A stretch of DNA of 64,000 nucleotides from JAGMCJ01 sp046761005 (GTDB lineage Archaea; Thermoplasmatota; Thermoplasmata; RBG-16-68-12; JAGMCJ01): contig JBHIFI010000001.1 in assembly GCA_046761005.1 (NCBI GenBank), forward strand, positions 1-64,000, given 5' to 3'. Positions 9,901-18,119 of this stretch are shown piece by piece. The translations under genes were made by a program, and so were the position numbers. The notes under the pieces were generated by a model. That model was not told where the DNA came from. It searched no databases and was given only the letters and a program-made list of their open reading frames with translations. Position 1 is the stretch's first letter; every line of letters starts with the position of its first letter.

Positions 9901-11998
9901 AAGATACCGGAACGTGAAGAGGATGACATTCCTCCTGCCTCTTCCAAATCCGCCTGCACCAGCGCCCAAGGATCAACTTCTCATCATCAACGAAATTCTT
10001 GAGTACACCGGTACCGGACAGGCAAATCCCTCTCAGGTTTCCGTGCTCGCCTTCCTCTCTTATGACGGAGGCGATACTTGGACGAACAAGACCCCCAATG
10101 CGGTGATTTCTCCGCAGGATGGAAATTATCATTTCTTCCCCAACGGAGTGGTCGATCAGAACGGAGTCGCATGGATACTCTACTACTGGAGGATTGCGGG
10201 ATCCCTTATAACCGACAGAGATTTGTGCTTCCAATACTACGACGGTCTCAATTTCTATCCATCGGTCGGAACAAAGCAGGATATATTTGATACCGTTGGT
10301 GACAGCCTCATGTTCCCCGCTGGAGTGAGTACGGCCGAGGGGCCAAGCGGAAACAGGATATATGACGTCTTCACCAGAAGCGAGACTTCACACACAGACA
10401 AGCAGATGTTTGTTCTGTATACCGATGACATGGGCCAAACGTGGGAGCCCTGGGATCATGTCCCTCCCTGGACTCCTTATGAGCCTCAGGTGTCCCCATT
10501 GGGACCCTACGGTGGAATTGTGAGTCAGATATACTACGTCACCAGACCAATTCTGGATATCGATGATGCTTCGAATGCGCTGGTGCTGACATTCCTCGAG
10601 GAAGATATCATCCCAGCTTTTGGAGCACCCAATATCGATGTGGTCTCCTCGCAGGATGGCTTTTCCTCGGGAGTCAGATCCATTCTAACAGAGGATTCCT
10701 ATGCAAAGGGTCAGCCCATTACGGACACGATAGGGGATAAGATTTTCACGGCCTATCACTCTATGAATCAGAAAGGAGAAATGGACATCTACCTGAGAAT
10801 ACACAATTGGAATTGGGAGAACGATCCCGACAATCTCGGTCCTGTAACGACGGTCGTCGCTTCAAATCCGAATCCGATCAATGTAACCGCCTACAATCAG
10901 TTCCTCCTTACTGCAAACATAGATGACGTGAGCACTGGTTATAACAACATCAGCGCGGCGGAGTACTTCCTTCAGGAATCCAGACCAACGTCCGCTGATT
11001 ACGGCACCGGAACCGCCATGAACCCTGTGGACGGAGCATTCGACAAACCAATAGAGGGCGTATCTGCCGTCGTGAACGTTCCAGGCACTTGGCTCGTTGG
11101 ACAGTGCAGAAGAGCGTGGGTGCACGGTCAGGACTCTTTGGGTCTGTGGGGAGACCCCGAGTTCGTGGAGATATGCTTGACAGCTGTCGGTGCTCAGAAA
11201 CCTGCAATGCCCATAATGACCAATGCGAGGCTTGCACCTGCTCTCGCTGACGTGACAATCTATTGGGATGCCTCTCCGGATGACGGAGGAGGAGACATGG
11301 ATGTCATCCGGTACGCTATCTACAGATCATTCGACTATCTGGGACCGTATCAGAATGTAGAGAATGTGACCGCAACGCAAAGTCCATCGTACACATGGAC
11401 TGACCTGGGAATGGGCCACGGAAATCCCTCCAATGTCTTCTACTGCGTGAAGTCATTCGACGGTGTCCTTGAGTCTGATTGCCCAGATATCGCAGCCAAG
11501 TTCACGAAACCCCTTACTGCGGGAATACATCTCATATCCATACCTGTGAATATGCTCGATAACAGCGTCGAGACCGTCTTCCAGACCATAGAGATAAGCA
11601 GGGTTTGGACTTATATTGCAGATGATACTTCGGATCACTGGAAGACATGGAGTTCGGTGAAGACGTATTCAGATCTCCCTGGAATCGATAACACGATGGG
11701 CCTCTGGCTTGAAGTCGTTTCCGGCGGTGACCTCACTGTAGCTGGGCTCGTACCTCGAACCGTCTCGATAAGTTTAACACCGGGTTTCAACCTCATCGGA
11801 GTTCCGACCTTCCTGGCAAACGATGTCGCTTCCCTCGCTTCTGCAACCGGCGCCACGAGGGTGGAAGGATTCGATGGAACCGCGATACCATATTATCTCA
11901 AGAAACTCGTCTTGTCGGATCCGATCACTACCGGTGAGGCCTACTGGGTTCTCGTCGATATCCCTTCGGCGTGGGATATTGATAACAGACTTCCATAG
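6935..11998 (+). CDS. Secreted multidomain S8 subtilisin-family serine protease (1687 aa)
   Basis: Extracellular serine endopeptidase. Signal peptide: KIRKNHK followed by a hydrophobic core to about residue 30. Residues about 60-235 form a long propeptide. The catalytic domain (about 245-560) carries D256 (GFADTGFD), H300 (NGHGTHTAG) and S513 (GGTSASTP), the standard spacing and order. A P/Homo B-like beta region follows (about 590-760). Residues about 880-1290 contain Asp-box/BNR-like motifs typical of sialidase-type propellers (STDGGITFG, YDGGDTW, TDDMGQTW). A fibronectin III-like domain (about 1430-1520) and two 'GxxLIxxP' repeats at the C-terminus (about 1530-1687) complete it. No transmembrane anchor or sorting signal is seen at the end, so it is probably released or bound noncovalently. 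SD GGAGGAG fixes the start. Confidence 0.93.
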   Translation: MKIRKNHKMLIGFLVGLVVIGMVLPPGSTSISTEEENQSVEELSVLWFPYSGLEIDTRDPSALANAYADVETGDYYIIQYSGYLTVDKVERLKSLGVRLYEYTPYNGYIVGMEKSVVSRVGNLDFIRFLSPYYPAFKVSQDFVDSPDMKVKVQLYPDADFEENLRKIESLGTVYGASNRHHTVNVVIAGFLIDELVNIPDVRHIFKDLPIVVYNNRAALLEKNYEAQLSSVSGLYNPVSELPIRLTGEGEVIGFADTGFDIGLEGSGHYDFFKGPGPGCNRDRVLAIRARTGHYDDPNGHGTHTAGDALGNGYIKELVDAIYDPCDSDYTHGYAGVAPEAELSFDSCGLGAGLYVPVPDVWEAQYADGARQMSNSWGPATVDNSYGFTSPYVDAFMWSNPDALVVFGAGNEGPGWNTVSGGGNAHNALSVGGSENDRPFKGAGSDDPSQLASYSGRGPVENRLKPDIVGTSELAGPHSARAMYNEYSDITDYQYYNPKDSWANADYWYMGGTSASTPRLSGHSALTREFYREFYGLTTSEITSALVKATLINGATDMGYGYPSYDQGWGKVNIKNSLFPTPPRTNQWAMGNLSAGQVWNAATDGGMSLDIRSSRVPLKITMVHMAPMGIFLQDDLDLEAISPGGVVYKGNLFATSNTYPEYDNWSYPNPSAFDWDPDYSFAFDFDTDDDYNTVENIFVEEPEVGIWTVKLYGDTNAIHNPPFALIFSADVGPIRDYHVGLTTRNPVRYTVHPGGSAAFPFNVLNFGTQQDTIALSETANKPAQLVVEYKLNDGTTVTDVTLASNEDRDVTAILSALTGLSTGVYDFCIEGISQNDITDPIASDRLCLVIDVVQRRLARVIPVTNETDTIDHQSQTEPYVLAFNDGTMDHVFVAYAAEATQGTRVEVKHSTDGGITFGPSNRITWMPDNPTDIRMTYFNGSSTNWSYRVFITWHGNDPLIQEIDDWIYVAYSSPPYDTWYLRHVDTNSGPRYRNVKRMTFLLPLPNPPAPAPKDQLLIINEILEYTGTGQANPSQVSVLAFLSYDGGDTWTNKTPNAVISPQDGNYHFFPNGVVDQNGVAWILYYWRIAGSLITDRDLCFQYYDGLNFYPSVGTKQDIFDTVGDSLMFPAGVSTAEGPSGNRIYDVFTRSETSHTDKQMFVLYTDDMGQTWEPWDHVPPWTPYEPQVSPLGPYGGIVSQIYYVTRPILDIDDASNALVLTFLEEDIIPAFGAPNIDVVSSQDGFSSGVRSILTEDSYAKGQPITDTIGDKIFTAYHSMNQKGEMDIYLRIHNWNWENDPDNLGPVTTVVASNPNPINVTAYNQFLLTANIDDVSTGYNNISAAEYFLQESRPTSADYGTGTAMNPVDGAFDKPIEGVSAVVNVPGTWLVGQCRRAWVHGQDSLGLWGDPEFVEICLTAVGAQKPAMPIMTNARLAPALADVTIYWDASPDDGGGDMDVIRYAIYRSFDYLGPYQNVENVTATQSPSYTWTDLGMGHGNPSNVFYCVKSFDGVLESDCPDIAAKFTKPLTAGIHLISIPVNMLDNSVETVFQTIEISRVWTYIADDTSDHWKTWSSVKTYSDLPGIDNTMGLWLEVVSGGDLTVAGLVPRTVSISLTPGFNLIGVPTFLANDVASLASATGATRVEGFDGTAIPYYLKKLVLSDPITTGEAYWVLVDIPSAWDIDNRLP

Positions 11999-12028
11999 GG
12001 TTTAAGTCGGACCCGCCCATTCAGACTT

Positions 12029-12787
12029 GTGAAGCGGATAGTGCTAATCGACCCTAGAGGGAAGAAGAGAATCATCCCGCTCACTGGCGATATTACAAAA
12101 GTAGACCGCGTAGGCGTTCTCGACACATCCAAGATTGACGAAAGCACTCTCGGAAAGGAGATCAAGATTGGTGACACCAGATTTCTTGTCCTAGAGCCAA
12201 GCCTCCTTGATAAAGTGCAATCAATCAGCAGGAAGGCCCAAATAATCCTGCCTAAGGATGCAGCGCTCATCATAGTCAATTGCGACATCAAACCTGGGAG
12301 CATTGTAGTGGAAGGCGGTACAGGTTCTGGCGCACTCACGATTGTCCTGGCGAATTTCGTCCGCCCTAATGGAAAGGTGATATCCTATGAATCAAGAGGG
12401 GATTTCCAGAGGATTGCGGGGAAGAACATTGAGAACGCAGGGATGCTCAATCTCTGCTCATTAGTAGAAGGCGACATCACTGAAGGTATCGCTGAAAGAG
12501 ATGTCGATGCGATTGTACTAGATATCCCGAACCCGTGGGAAGCAATTGAATTAGCTCATCACGCGCTAAGGCCTGGCGGTTACATCGCGTCTTACGTTCC
12601 AACTATGAATCAGGTGGAAAGAACGGTTCGCGAACTTGAGAGATTTCCCTTCATAGAGGTTAGAACCCTCGAGACCTTGGAGAGAGAGATAGAAGTGGGC
12701 GATATGGGAACTAGGCCCAGCTTCAAGATGCTCGGCCATACGGGCTACTTAACATTCGCGAGAAAGGTAGCTACAGCTTTTCCGTAG
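12029..12787 (+). CDS. trmI: tRNA (adenine-N1)-methyltransferase TrmI family
   Basis: SAM-dependent enzyme making m1A at position 57/58 of the tRNA T-loop. The archaeal/bacterial TrmI layout is seen: a small N-terminal beta domain (1-70), then a Rossmann methyltransferase with motif I VEGGTGSGALT (about residues 94-104), acidic residue at the end of strand 2 (YESRGDF), and the active-site region VLDIPNPWE (about 170). Length 252 is normal. The start is GTG 12029; TTTAAG at 12001-12006 lies about 25 nt upstream, so the mRNA is probably leaderless. The last protease gene ends 31 nt before. ATG is absent near the N-terminus, and the first residues KRIVLIDPRG fit the family. Confidence 0.9.
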   Translation: MKRIVLIDPRGKKRIIPLTGDITKVDRVGVLDTSKIDESTLGKEIKIGDTRFLVLEPSLLDKVQSISRKAQIILPKDAALIIVNCDIKPGSIVVEGGTGSGALTIVLANFVRPNGKVISYESRGDFQRIAGKNIENAGMLNLCSLVEGDITEGIAERDVDAIVLDIPNPWEAIELAHHALRPGGYIASYVPTMNQVERTVRELERFPFIEVRTLETLEREIEVGDMGTRPSFKMLGHTGYLTFARKVATAFP

Positions 12788-12825
12788 TTTAGGGACAGGA
12801 TGGAAAGCGATTTTATCCTTGCAAA

Positions 12826-13179
12826 ATGATACCGATGGAGATGATAGACTCTTACGAGTTCGGCAGGATAGTTATTGATGGAAGGGAGTTCAGGAGTGAT
12901 GTGATAATAGACGCAAATGGCGTTGATGCTAACTGGTGGAGGAAGGAGGGACATGCACTCTGTGTTGAGGACCTCCAAACAATCCTAAAGAGGCATCCCA
13001 AAACCCTGATAGTCGGAACAGGATATTCCGGCCTCGTAAAGGTGAGGCCAGAGGTTATCAAAAAGCTCGAATCATCGGGAATCCAGCTGATAGTCGAGAG
13101 GACGACGGAGGCTTGCAGGGAATACAATGAAAGAGCAGAATCGGAAGGCGTCGTTGCAGCTCTTCATCTGACTTGCTAG
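12826..13179 (+). CDS. Mth938-like domain protein
   Basis: Small single-domain protein of the Mth938/NDUFAF3-like fold (DUF498 family), 117 residues. The family pattern is visible as IDGREFRSDVII near residue 20, then VGTGYSGLVKVRPEV (about 63-77) and a C-terminal ERTTEACREYNE. Biochemical role in archaea is not established; the mitochondrial relative is an assembly factor for respiratory complex I, which should not be transferred. Three in-frame ATGs lie within 16 nt (12826, 12835, 12841); a TTTTAT at 12810 favours a near-leaderless start at 12826 or 12835. It follows trmI by 38 nt on the same strand. Confidence 0.8.
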   Translation: MIPMEMIDSYEFGRIVIDGREFRSDVIIDANGVDANWWRKEGHALCVEDLQTILKRHPKTLIVGTGYSGLVKVRPEVIKKLESSGIQLIVERTTEACREYNERAESEGVVAALHLTC

Positions 13180-13324
13180 TCGCATCCCAAATGGTGGAGG
13201 CCCTGGTGGCAAGAGCTTCCTGAAGGCAAACTTGTAGTCGAAGAAAGCTGAAAAAGTCCGGGAATGACGCGAACCATGATATCCCGAAGCCGCGTCACTA
13301 TGTCTGTCAGAAGAGGATGCTTGG
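13180..13324 (+). ncRNA. Structured untranslated region or small RNA candidate ahead of a terminator
   Basis: No ORF covers this stretch. It contains a perfect 7-bp stem TGACGCG (13265-13271) with CGCGTCA (13291-13297). A competing 5-bp stem, CGGGA (13259-13263) with TCCCG (13282-13286), interleaves with it, so the two could alternate or form a pseudoknot. GCATCC at 13183 and GGATGC near 13315 could close the whole unit. A terminator follows directly. No TATA is evident just upstream, so it may be a long 3' UTR of the trmI/Mth938 transcript rather than an independent gene. Conserved cores of RNase P RNA and SRP RNA were looked for and not seen. Confidence 0.3.
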
Positions 13325-13360
13325 GCCCGCTAAGTCCTTTCGGGCATTTTTTCTTTTTTT
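13325..13360 (+). terminator. Stem-loop plus T-tract terminator
   Basis: GCCCG (13325-13329) pairs with CGGGC (13341-13345) around an 11-nt loop and is followed by A, six T, C, seven T. Oligo-T is the archaeal termination signal; the hairpin resembles an intrinsic terminator. It would end transcription from the trmI/Mth938 unit or of the structured RNA before it. Confidence 0.6.
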
Positions 13361-13434
13361 CTCTAGTTCATGTCAGGTTCATGTGGTAGTAAGTTTGATT
13401 GCCCGCCGCTCGTTCTTCTTCGCGGAGGGATGTC

Positions 13435-14157
13435 GTGCTCTCTGTACTAGCTCAGGAGGAAGATTGTAGGAAGAACATCCGCCCTGAATTGACCGCCGAA
13501 ATAACGACCCTATGGGATTATCCATTCCAGAGCTACGGAGAGAGGAAGAAAGGGGACAATAGATTCCCAGGTGTTACTCCTGCCTTCGTCATTCGTAACC
13601 TCATCACGAGATACACAGAACCTGGAGATCTGGTCGTGGATTGCATGGCCGGAAGTGGAACAACAATTGATGTAGCCAGAGAGGAGAACCGAAGAGTCAT
13701 AGGTTACGACATAGCCGCCATAAGGAGCGACATCATACAAAATGATGCGAGAAACCTTCCCCTGGAGGATGAGTGCGTGGACCTCCATTTCGTAGATTCA
13801 CCGTACAGCGACAACATCCACTATTCGAATCATCCCGATTGCATAGGAAAAATCCCGTGCGAGAATGACCGATTCTTTGAGGAGCTGGGAAAGATTGTCA
13901 AGGAGATTCACAGAACCCTGAAACTCGGTGGAATTCTCGGATGGCTCATTGCCGACCAGTTTAGGCGGAGGAGATTCACCCCCGTTGGCTTCAAGCTTTT
14001 TGATGTTCTCTCCCGTTATCTTCAACCTGTCGACATCATTGCTGTGAGAATACATAATCAACGCTCAAACAATGAACTCTGGCAGAGAAGGGCAATCAAG
14101 TACAATTTCTTCCTCAGAGGGTTCAAGTATCTTTTCATTATGCGGAAGGTGAAGTGA
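13435..14157 (+). CDS. Orphan DNA methyltransferase of the N4/N6 amino class
   Basis: SAM-dependent DNA methyltransferase, 240 residues. The SAM motif I VVDCMAGSGTTIDVA and the catalytic-type motif IV VDSPYSDNIHYS (a D-S-P-Y variant of DPPY) are clear. Motif I follows the target-binding segment RFPGVTPAFVIRNLI, an arrangement seen in many N4-cytosine/N6-adenine enzymes. GTG 13435 is preferred because GGAGGG (13424-13429) sits 5 nt upstream; a TTG at 13399 in frame would add 12 residues. No restriction endonuclease is nearby. The TGATG junction couples it to the next gene. It could instead modify RNA, since some such folds act on rRNA/tRNA; the S in DSPY makes substrate prediction uncertain. 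Confidence 0.75.
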   Translation: MLSVLAQEEDCRKNIRPELTAEITTLWDYPFQSYGERKKGDNRFPGVTPAFVIRNLITRYTEPGDLVVDCMAGSGTTIDVAREENRRVIGYDIAAIRSDIIQNDARNLPLEDECVDLHFVDSPYSDNIHYSNHPDCIGKIPCENDRFFEELGKIVKEIHRTLKLGGILGWLIADQFRRRRFTPVGFKLFDVLSRYLQPVDIIAVRIHNQRSNNELWQRRAIKYNFFLRGFKYLFIMRKVK

Positions 14158-14516
14158 TGGATGCACTCAGCCGTGGCGGTTCCAAGGCAAGAGAACTGTA
14201 CCTGATGCTCAGGGAGAGGATAGAGGCCATCGAAAAGAGTAATGGGGACAATTTCGAGGAGAGGGTCATGAAATATTGGATTTCCGTGCGAAGCTCCAGG
14301 AAGAGAAAGGTCTTTGCTGAGATGAGGCTGCATAAGAAGGACATAGACATATTCATCCTCCCACCGTTCGAGCAGTTGAAAGATCCAGATGGCCTTGCTC
14401 ATCCCGTCCCACTCAACCAAGGCTGGGGATGGTTTAGGAGTAGATTTTGGCTGAGGGAAGAATCCCAATTGGACTCCGCTTGGAAGCTCATTCAACAGTC
14501 ATATCATCTCGCGTGA
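14157..14516 (+). CDS. DUF5655-like protein coupled to the methyltransferase
   Basis: A 119-residue protein whose C-terminal half (KRKVFAEMRLHKKDIDIFI, then a Trp-rich WGWFRSRFW) resembles the DUF5655 domain found in putative nuclease or 'transport' proteins next to defence genes. The assignment is from pattern memory and is moderate. The start ATG 14157 shares its A with the methyltransferase TGA (TGATG); a GTG at 14154 is also in frame. The tight coupling suggests both products work together. No nuclease motif (PD-ExK, HNH) is evident. Confidence 0.6.
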   Translation: MDALSRGGSKARELYLMLRERIEAIEKSNGDNFEERVMKYWISVRSSRKRKVFAEMRLHKKDIDIFILPPFEQLKDPDGLAHPVPLNQGWGWFRSRFWLREESQLDSAWKLIQQSYHLA

Positions 14517-14565
14517 GGGAGGAAACAATAAGTAGGCAGCCGCGCTATCCCGCCAGAGTGATTCC

Positions 14566-14808
14566 ATGATGAAGGCGTTCGTCGAGATACATCTGAAGAA
14601 AGGCGTTGCGGATCCCGAAGGAGCGAACACCCTCAAGGCGCTGAAGCTTCTAGGTTTCGAAAACGCAGTAGATGTGAAGTCCGCGAAGCTGTTCGAGATT
14701 GATCTTGAAGGGGAAGACAAGGACGAGGCAAGGAAGATCCTCGAGGAGATGTGTAATCGTCTCCTGGCGAATCCCGTCATCCACGATTATATGATAAGAT
14801 TCGAGTAG
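14566..14808 (+). CDS. purS: Phosphoribosylformylglycinamidine synthase subunit PurS
   Basis: Small structural subunit of the FGAM synthase complex (PurSLQ) in purine synthesis; it bridges PurL and PurQ for ammonia transfer. The 80-residue ferredoxin-like protein has the family pattern: VEIHLKKGVADPEGANTLKAL at the start, LGFENAVDVKSAKLFEIDL in the middle, and LLANPVIHDY near the end. Gene order purS-purL-purQ supports it. Confidence 0.93.
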   Translation: MMKAFVEIHLKKGVADPEGANTLKALKLLGFENAVDVKSAKLFEIDLEGEDKDEARKILEEMCNRLLANPVIHDYMIRFE

Positions 14809-14888
14809 CTCGCAACCCGCTAACATTAGACCTATGGAATGCTTAAGTAAGTGCCTTGCATTAACGGAATCACCAGGAGGATGGGGAG

Positions 14889-17213
14889 TTGGAGGAGTTT
14901 TCCTCTGAGGTCCGATTCATCAATCTGTTGGACGCTTCTGACGATGACCTGATTAGGTTGAGCGAAGAGGGCGGGCTTGCTCTCGACCTGAGCGAGATGA
15001 AGCGAATTCAGGAATACTGTAGCAAGAAGAAAAGAGACCCCACGGACGTGGAACTCCAATCGATTGGACAGGCATGGTCGGAGCACTGCTGCTACAAATC
15101 GTCCAAGGTGTTTCTCAAGGAATACCTGATTTCGATTGATACGCCTTCTGTTCTCATTAGAGGCGATGCAGGTGTCGTAAATTTCGATGAGGACCACGCA
15201 TACGCCTTGAGAATTGAGAGCCACAATCATCCAAGCGCGATTGAACCTTATGGCGGAGCAGCCACTGGAATAGGAGGAATAATACGTGATGTCCTCTGCA
15301 TGGGCGCCCAGCCTATCGCTCTCATTGATCCCTTGCACTTCGGTCCCTTGGATTTCCCCCATGATGAGCTTCCAAAGGGGGTTAAGCATCCAAGATACCT
15401 GTTCGAAGGAGTCGTCGCAGGCATTAGAGACTACGGCAATAGGATAGGGATACCAACAGTCGCAGGGAGCGTGTACTTCCATGAGGGATATCTCGGGAAT
15501 TGCATCATCAACGTGGGCTGCGTTGGAATTGCAAAGAAGAGCAGCATTCTAAGGAATGCGGTGAAGACGAGCTCCGATGTTCTCATTCTCGTCGGTGGGC
15601 GCACCGGAAGGGACGGCATTCATGGAGTCACATATGCCTCCGTCGAATTAACTGAAGATATGGAAGAGGAGTGGATGGGCGGGGCGGTTCAATTGGGCGA
15701 TCCTATAACAAAAGAGCCGCTGATTCATGCATGCCTCGAAGCTGTGGAAAAGGGACTTCTGAACGGAATGAAGGACCTTGGCGGGGGAGGACTCTCATGC
15801 GTCGTTGGGGAGATGGCTCTCGCGGGTGGCTTTGGAGCCGAGGTGCACTTGGAAAAGGTTCCATTGAAGGAGGAAGGGCTCAAACCCTGGGAAATATGGG
15901 TTAGCGAGTCCCAGGAGAGAATGATGCTGGCGGTTCCTCCTGAGAAGGTAGAGGATGTCCTCCACATATTCAATTTGTATGATGTCCTGGCAACACCAAT
16001 CGGCCACGTAATCGAGGAAAGAGTGATTAGGGTGTTGTACAAGGGGAAGAAAGTCTTGGAGTTGGACTTGGACTTCTACACAGCGGGTCCGGAGTACTGC
16101 AGGGAGTATTTTTTTGATGCCCGATTCTTGGAGAAGCCAGAGATGTTTCCCAAGGAACCGGAGGATTACAACAAGAGCCTTCTTACACTTCTCTCTTCAC
16201 CCAATATTGCCTCAAAGACGTGGGTGATTCATCAGTATGACCATGAGGTCAGGGGAGCGACCGTCGTTAAGCCATTGCAGGGAAAAATCGGCCATGCTTG
16301 TCATGGAGACGCGGTCGTGATCAAGCCTCTGGAGCACTCATTTCGTGGTATGGCCATAGCGACGGCTACTAACCCTACCTTTTCTGAGATCGATCCATAC
16401 AGAGGAGGCATGTCGGTAGTGGATGAAGTTTGCAGGAATCTCGCTGCTGTGGGAAGCTCTCCCCACTCACTCACAAACTGTCTCAGTTTTGGAAATCCGG
16501 AGAAACCAGACAGGCTTGGATTCTTCAGAGAGACGGTCCGAGGAATAGGTCACGTGGCTTCCCATCTTGGGCTTCCCATCCCCTCAGGAAATGTGAGTTT
16601 CTACAACGAGACGGAACAGGGTCCTGTCCCGCCCACGCCAGTCGTTCTAGGCGTAGGAAAGGCTCCTGATGTGAGAAAATGCGTCACATCGGAACTCAAG
16701 GAGCAGGACAATCCCATTTATCTAGTGGGCCAAACGAGGAATGAGATGGGAGGATCGGAATACTTCCGGGTTTTTGGAGGCTATTCGAGCACCGTTCCGA
16801 GTGTAAATGTCGAATCACTAGAAAGGAGCCTTCACGCTGTCTTCAGATCGATAAACGAGGAGATGGTGGCCTCCTGCCACGACGTCTCTCACGGTGGCAT
16901 CGCTGTGGCGATATCAGAAATGGCTTTGGGTGGGGACATAGGGGCTTTCATTGACCTATCCAAGATAGGTGATATGCTGACGAGCGTGAAGATGTTCTCC
17001 GAAAGCAATACACGGTGGCTCGTTGAGGTTTGGCGGGAAAAGGAAGATGGCTTCATTGGGATCATGTCAGGTGTCCCAGTTCGCAAATTGGGAATGGTCA
17101 AAGGAAGCAGTGTCATCATTGCGGATTACAATATCAAAGTGGGAATTTTCCTCGAGGATTTGAGAGATGCTTGGAATAGAACCATATATGACTTCATGGG
17201 GGGGACGCCTTGA
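14889..17213 (+). CDS. purL: Phosphoribosylformylglycinamidine synthase subunit PurL
   Basis: Large ATP-dependent subunit converting FGAR plus ammonia to FGAM in the cytoplasm. Length 774 matches the small-type PurL that needs PurS and PurQ. Signature segments: QAWSEHCCYKSSK (about residue 57), ESHNHPSAIEPYGGAATGIG (about 111), GGLSCVVGEMALAGGFG (about 299) and HDVSHGGIAVAISEMALGG near the C-terminus. The start is TTG 14889, 8 nt after SD GGAGG (14876-14880). The stop TGA (17211-17213) overlaps the TTG start of purQ. Confidence 0.95.
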   Translation: MEEFSSEVRFINLLDASDDDLIRLSEEGGLALDLSEMKRIQEYCSKKKRDPTDVELQSIGQAWSEHCCYKSSKVFLKEYLISIDTPSVLIRGDAGVVNFDEDHAYALRIESHNHPSAIEPYGGAATGIGGIIRDVLCMGAQPIALIDPLHFGPLDFPHDELPKGVKHPRYLFEGVVAGIRDYGNRIGIPTVAGSVYFHEGYLGNCIINVGCVGIAKKSSILRNAVKTSSDVLILVGGRTGRDGIHGVTYASVELTEDMEEEWMGGAVQLGDPITKEPLIHACLEAVEKGLLNGMKDLGGGGLSCVVGEMALAGGFGAEVHLEKVPLKEEGLKPWEIWVSESQERMMLAVPPEKVEDVLHIFNLYDVLATPIGHVIEERVIRVLYKGKKVLELDLDFYTAGPEYCREYFFDARFLEKPEMFPKEPEDYNKSLLTLLSSPNIASKTWVIHQYDHEVRGATVVKPLQGKIGHACHGDAVVIKPLEHSFRGMAIATATNPTFSEIDPYRGGMSVVDEVCRNLAAVGSSPHSLTNCLSFGNPEKPDRLGFFRETVRGIGHVASHLGLPIPSGNVSFYNETEQGPVPPTPVVLGVGKAPDVRKCVTSELKEQDNPIYLVGQTRNEMGGSEYFRVFGGYSSTVPSVNVESLERSLHAVFRSINEEMVASCHDVSHGGIAVAISEMALGGDIGAFIDLSKIGDMLTSVKMFSESNTRWLVEVWREKEDGFIGIMSGVPVRKLGMVKGSSVIIADYNIKVGIFLEDLRDAWNRTIYDFMGGTP

Positions 17214-18040
17214 ATGTCGAGGAGGTGAAGGTGTGCATACTCAGAATCGAGGGGACAAACTGTGAAGAAGAGACATACCGAGCTTTTCAAAGATCTGGTG
17301 CTTCTCCAGAAGTAGTCCATCTCAAACAACTGCTGGGGCAGGATACACGCGCAGATGAGGCGAGAAAGTTGAGTGACTATCATATATTGGTCATTCCGGG
17401 TGGTTTTTCATCTGGGGATTATGTAAGGGCGGGTGCCATTCTGGCGGCGCGAATGAAAAGCGGGATGGAAGATGAACTAGCGGAATTCATAGAGGAGGGA
17501 AAGCCCGTCATGGGAATCTGCAACGGCTTTCAGATTCTGGTGGAACTTGGTGTGCTTCCGGGAGTTGAATCGACCATCAGTAGGTATCCGACGGCTTCTC
17601 TCGGTTGGAATGATTCTGGCAGGTTTGAATGCCGCCCAACTCTGTTGAGGAATTGGAACTCAGGAAAGTGCATATTCACGAGAAAGCTCGAGAGAGGTCA
17701 AATCATTCAGGCTCCATCAGCACACGCAGAGGGGAAGTTCATGCTGCCAAAGGACAGGGAAAAGGAGATGCTAGACTTGCTAGAAGATAATGATCAGATA
17801 GTTTTCAGATATGTCGATGCTGACGGTCAGATTGCTGGGTATCCGTGGAATCCCAACGGATCTTTATACAACATCGCGGGTATATGTAATTCAGAGGGCA
17901 ATGTCTTCGGAATGATGCCCCATCCAGAGAGAACATACTTCGGGTTTCAACAAGCGGATTGGACGAGAAAGAAGCCAACCAATGGTGATGGCAGGGTGAT
18001 ATTCGAGTCGGTTCTCGACTATGTGACCAAGAGTTTCTAA
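17210..18040 (+). CDS. purQ: Phosphoribosylformylglycinamidine synthase glutaminase subunit PurQ
   Basis: Class I glutamine amidotransferase that supplies ammonia to PurL. The nucleophile C104 sits in VMGICNGFQIL, and the His/Glu of the triad in MMPHPERT (about H238, E240). The oxyanion segment IPGGFSSGDYVRAG is present. At 276 residues it is the archaeal long form. It starts at TTG 17210, overlapping the purL stop by 4 nt, so translation is coupled. The gene converges on rbkR, 79 nt away. Confidence 0.95.
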   Translation: MNVEEVKVCILRIEGTNCEEETYRAFQRSGASPEVVHLKQLLGQDTRADEARKLSDYHILVIPGGFSSGDYVRAGAILAARMKSGMEDELAEFIEEGKPVMGICNGFQILVELGVLPGVESTISRYPTASLGWNDSGRFECRPTLLRNWNSGKCIFTRKLERGQIIQAPSAHAEGKFMLPKDREKEMLDLLEDNDQIVFRYVDADGQIAGYPWNPNGSLYNIAGICNSEGNVFGMMPHPERTYFGFQQADWTRKKPTNGDGRVIFESVLDYVTKSF

Positions 18041-18119
18041 AATAGATTGTGACAGCATATGTGTATGTTGCTAAACAGTCATTATCATCGTACAACTAGA
18101 GTTCAATTCCCAGCCATCG

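Noticed and set aside
9500..10234. 244-codon minus-strand ORF
   Set aside because: Antisense shadow of the second S8 protease; no promoter, SD or family resemblance.
13180..13324. RNase P RNA or SRP RNA
   Set aside because: GAAAAAGTCCGGG loosely resembles the RNase P P4 region, but the GAGGAAAGTCC core and the ACAGAA segment are missing; the SRP GGAAGGAAGCAGC-type core is absent.
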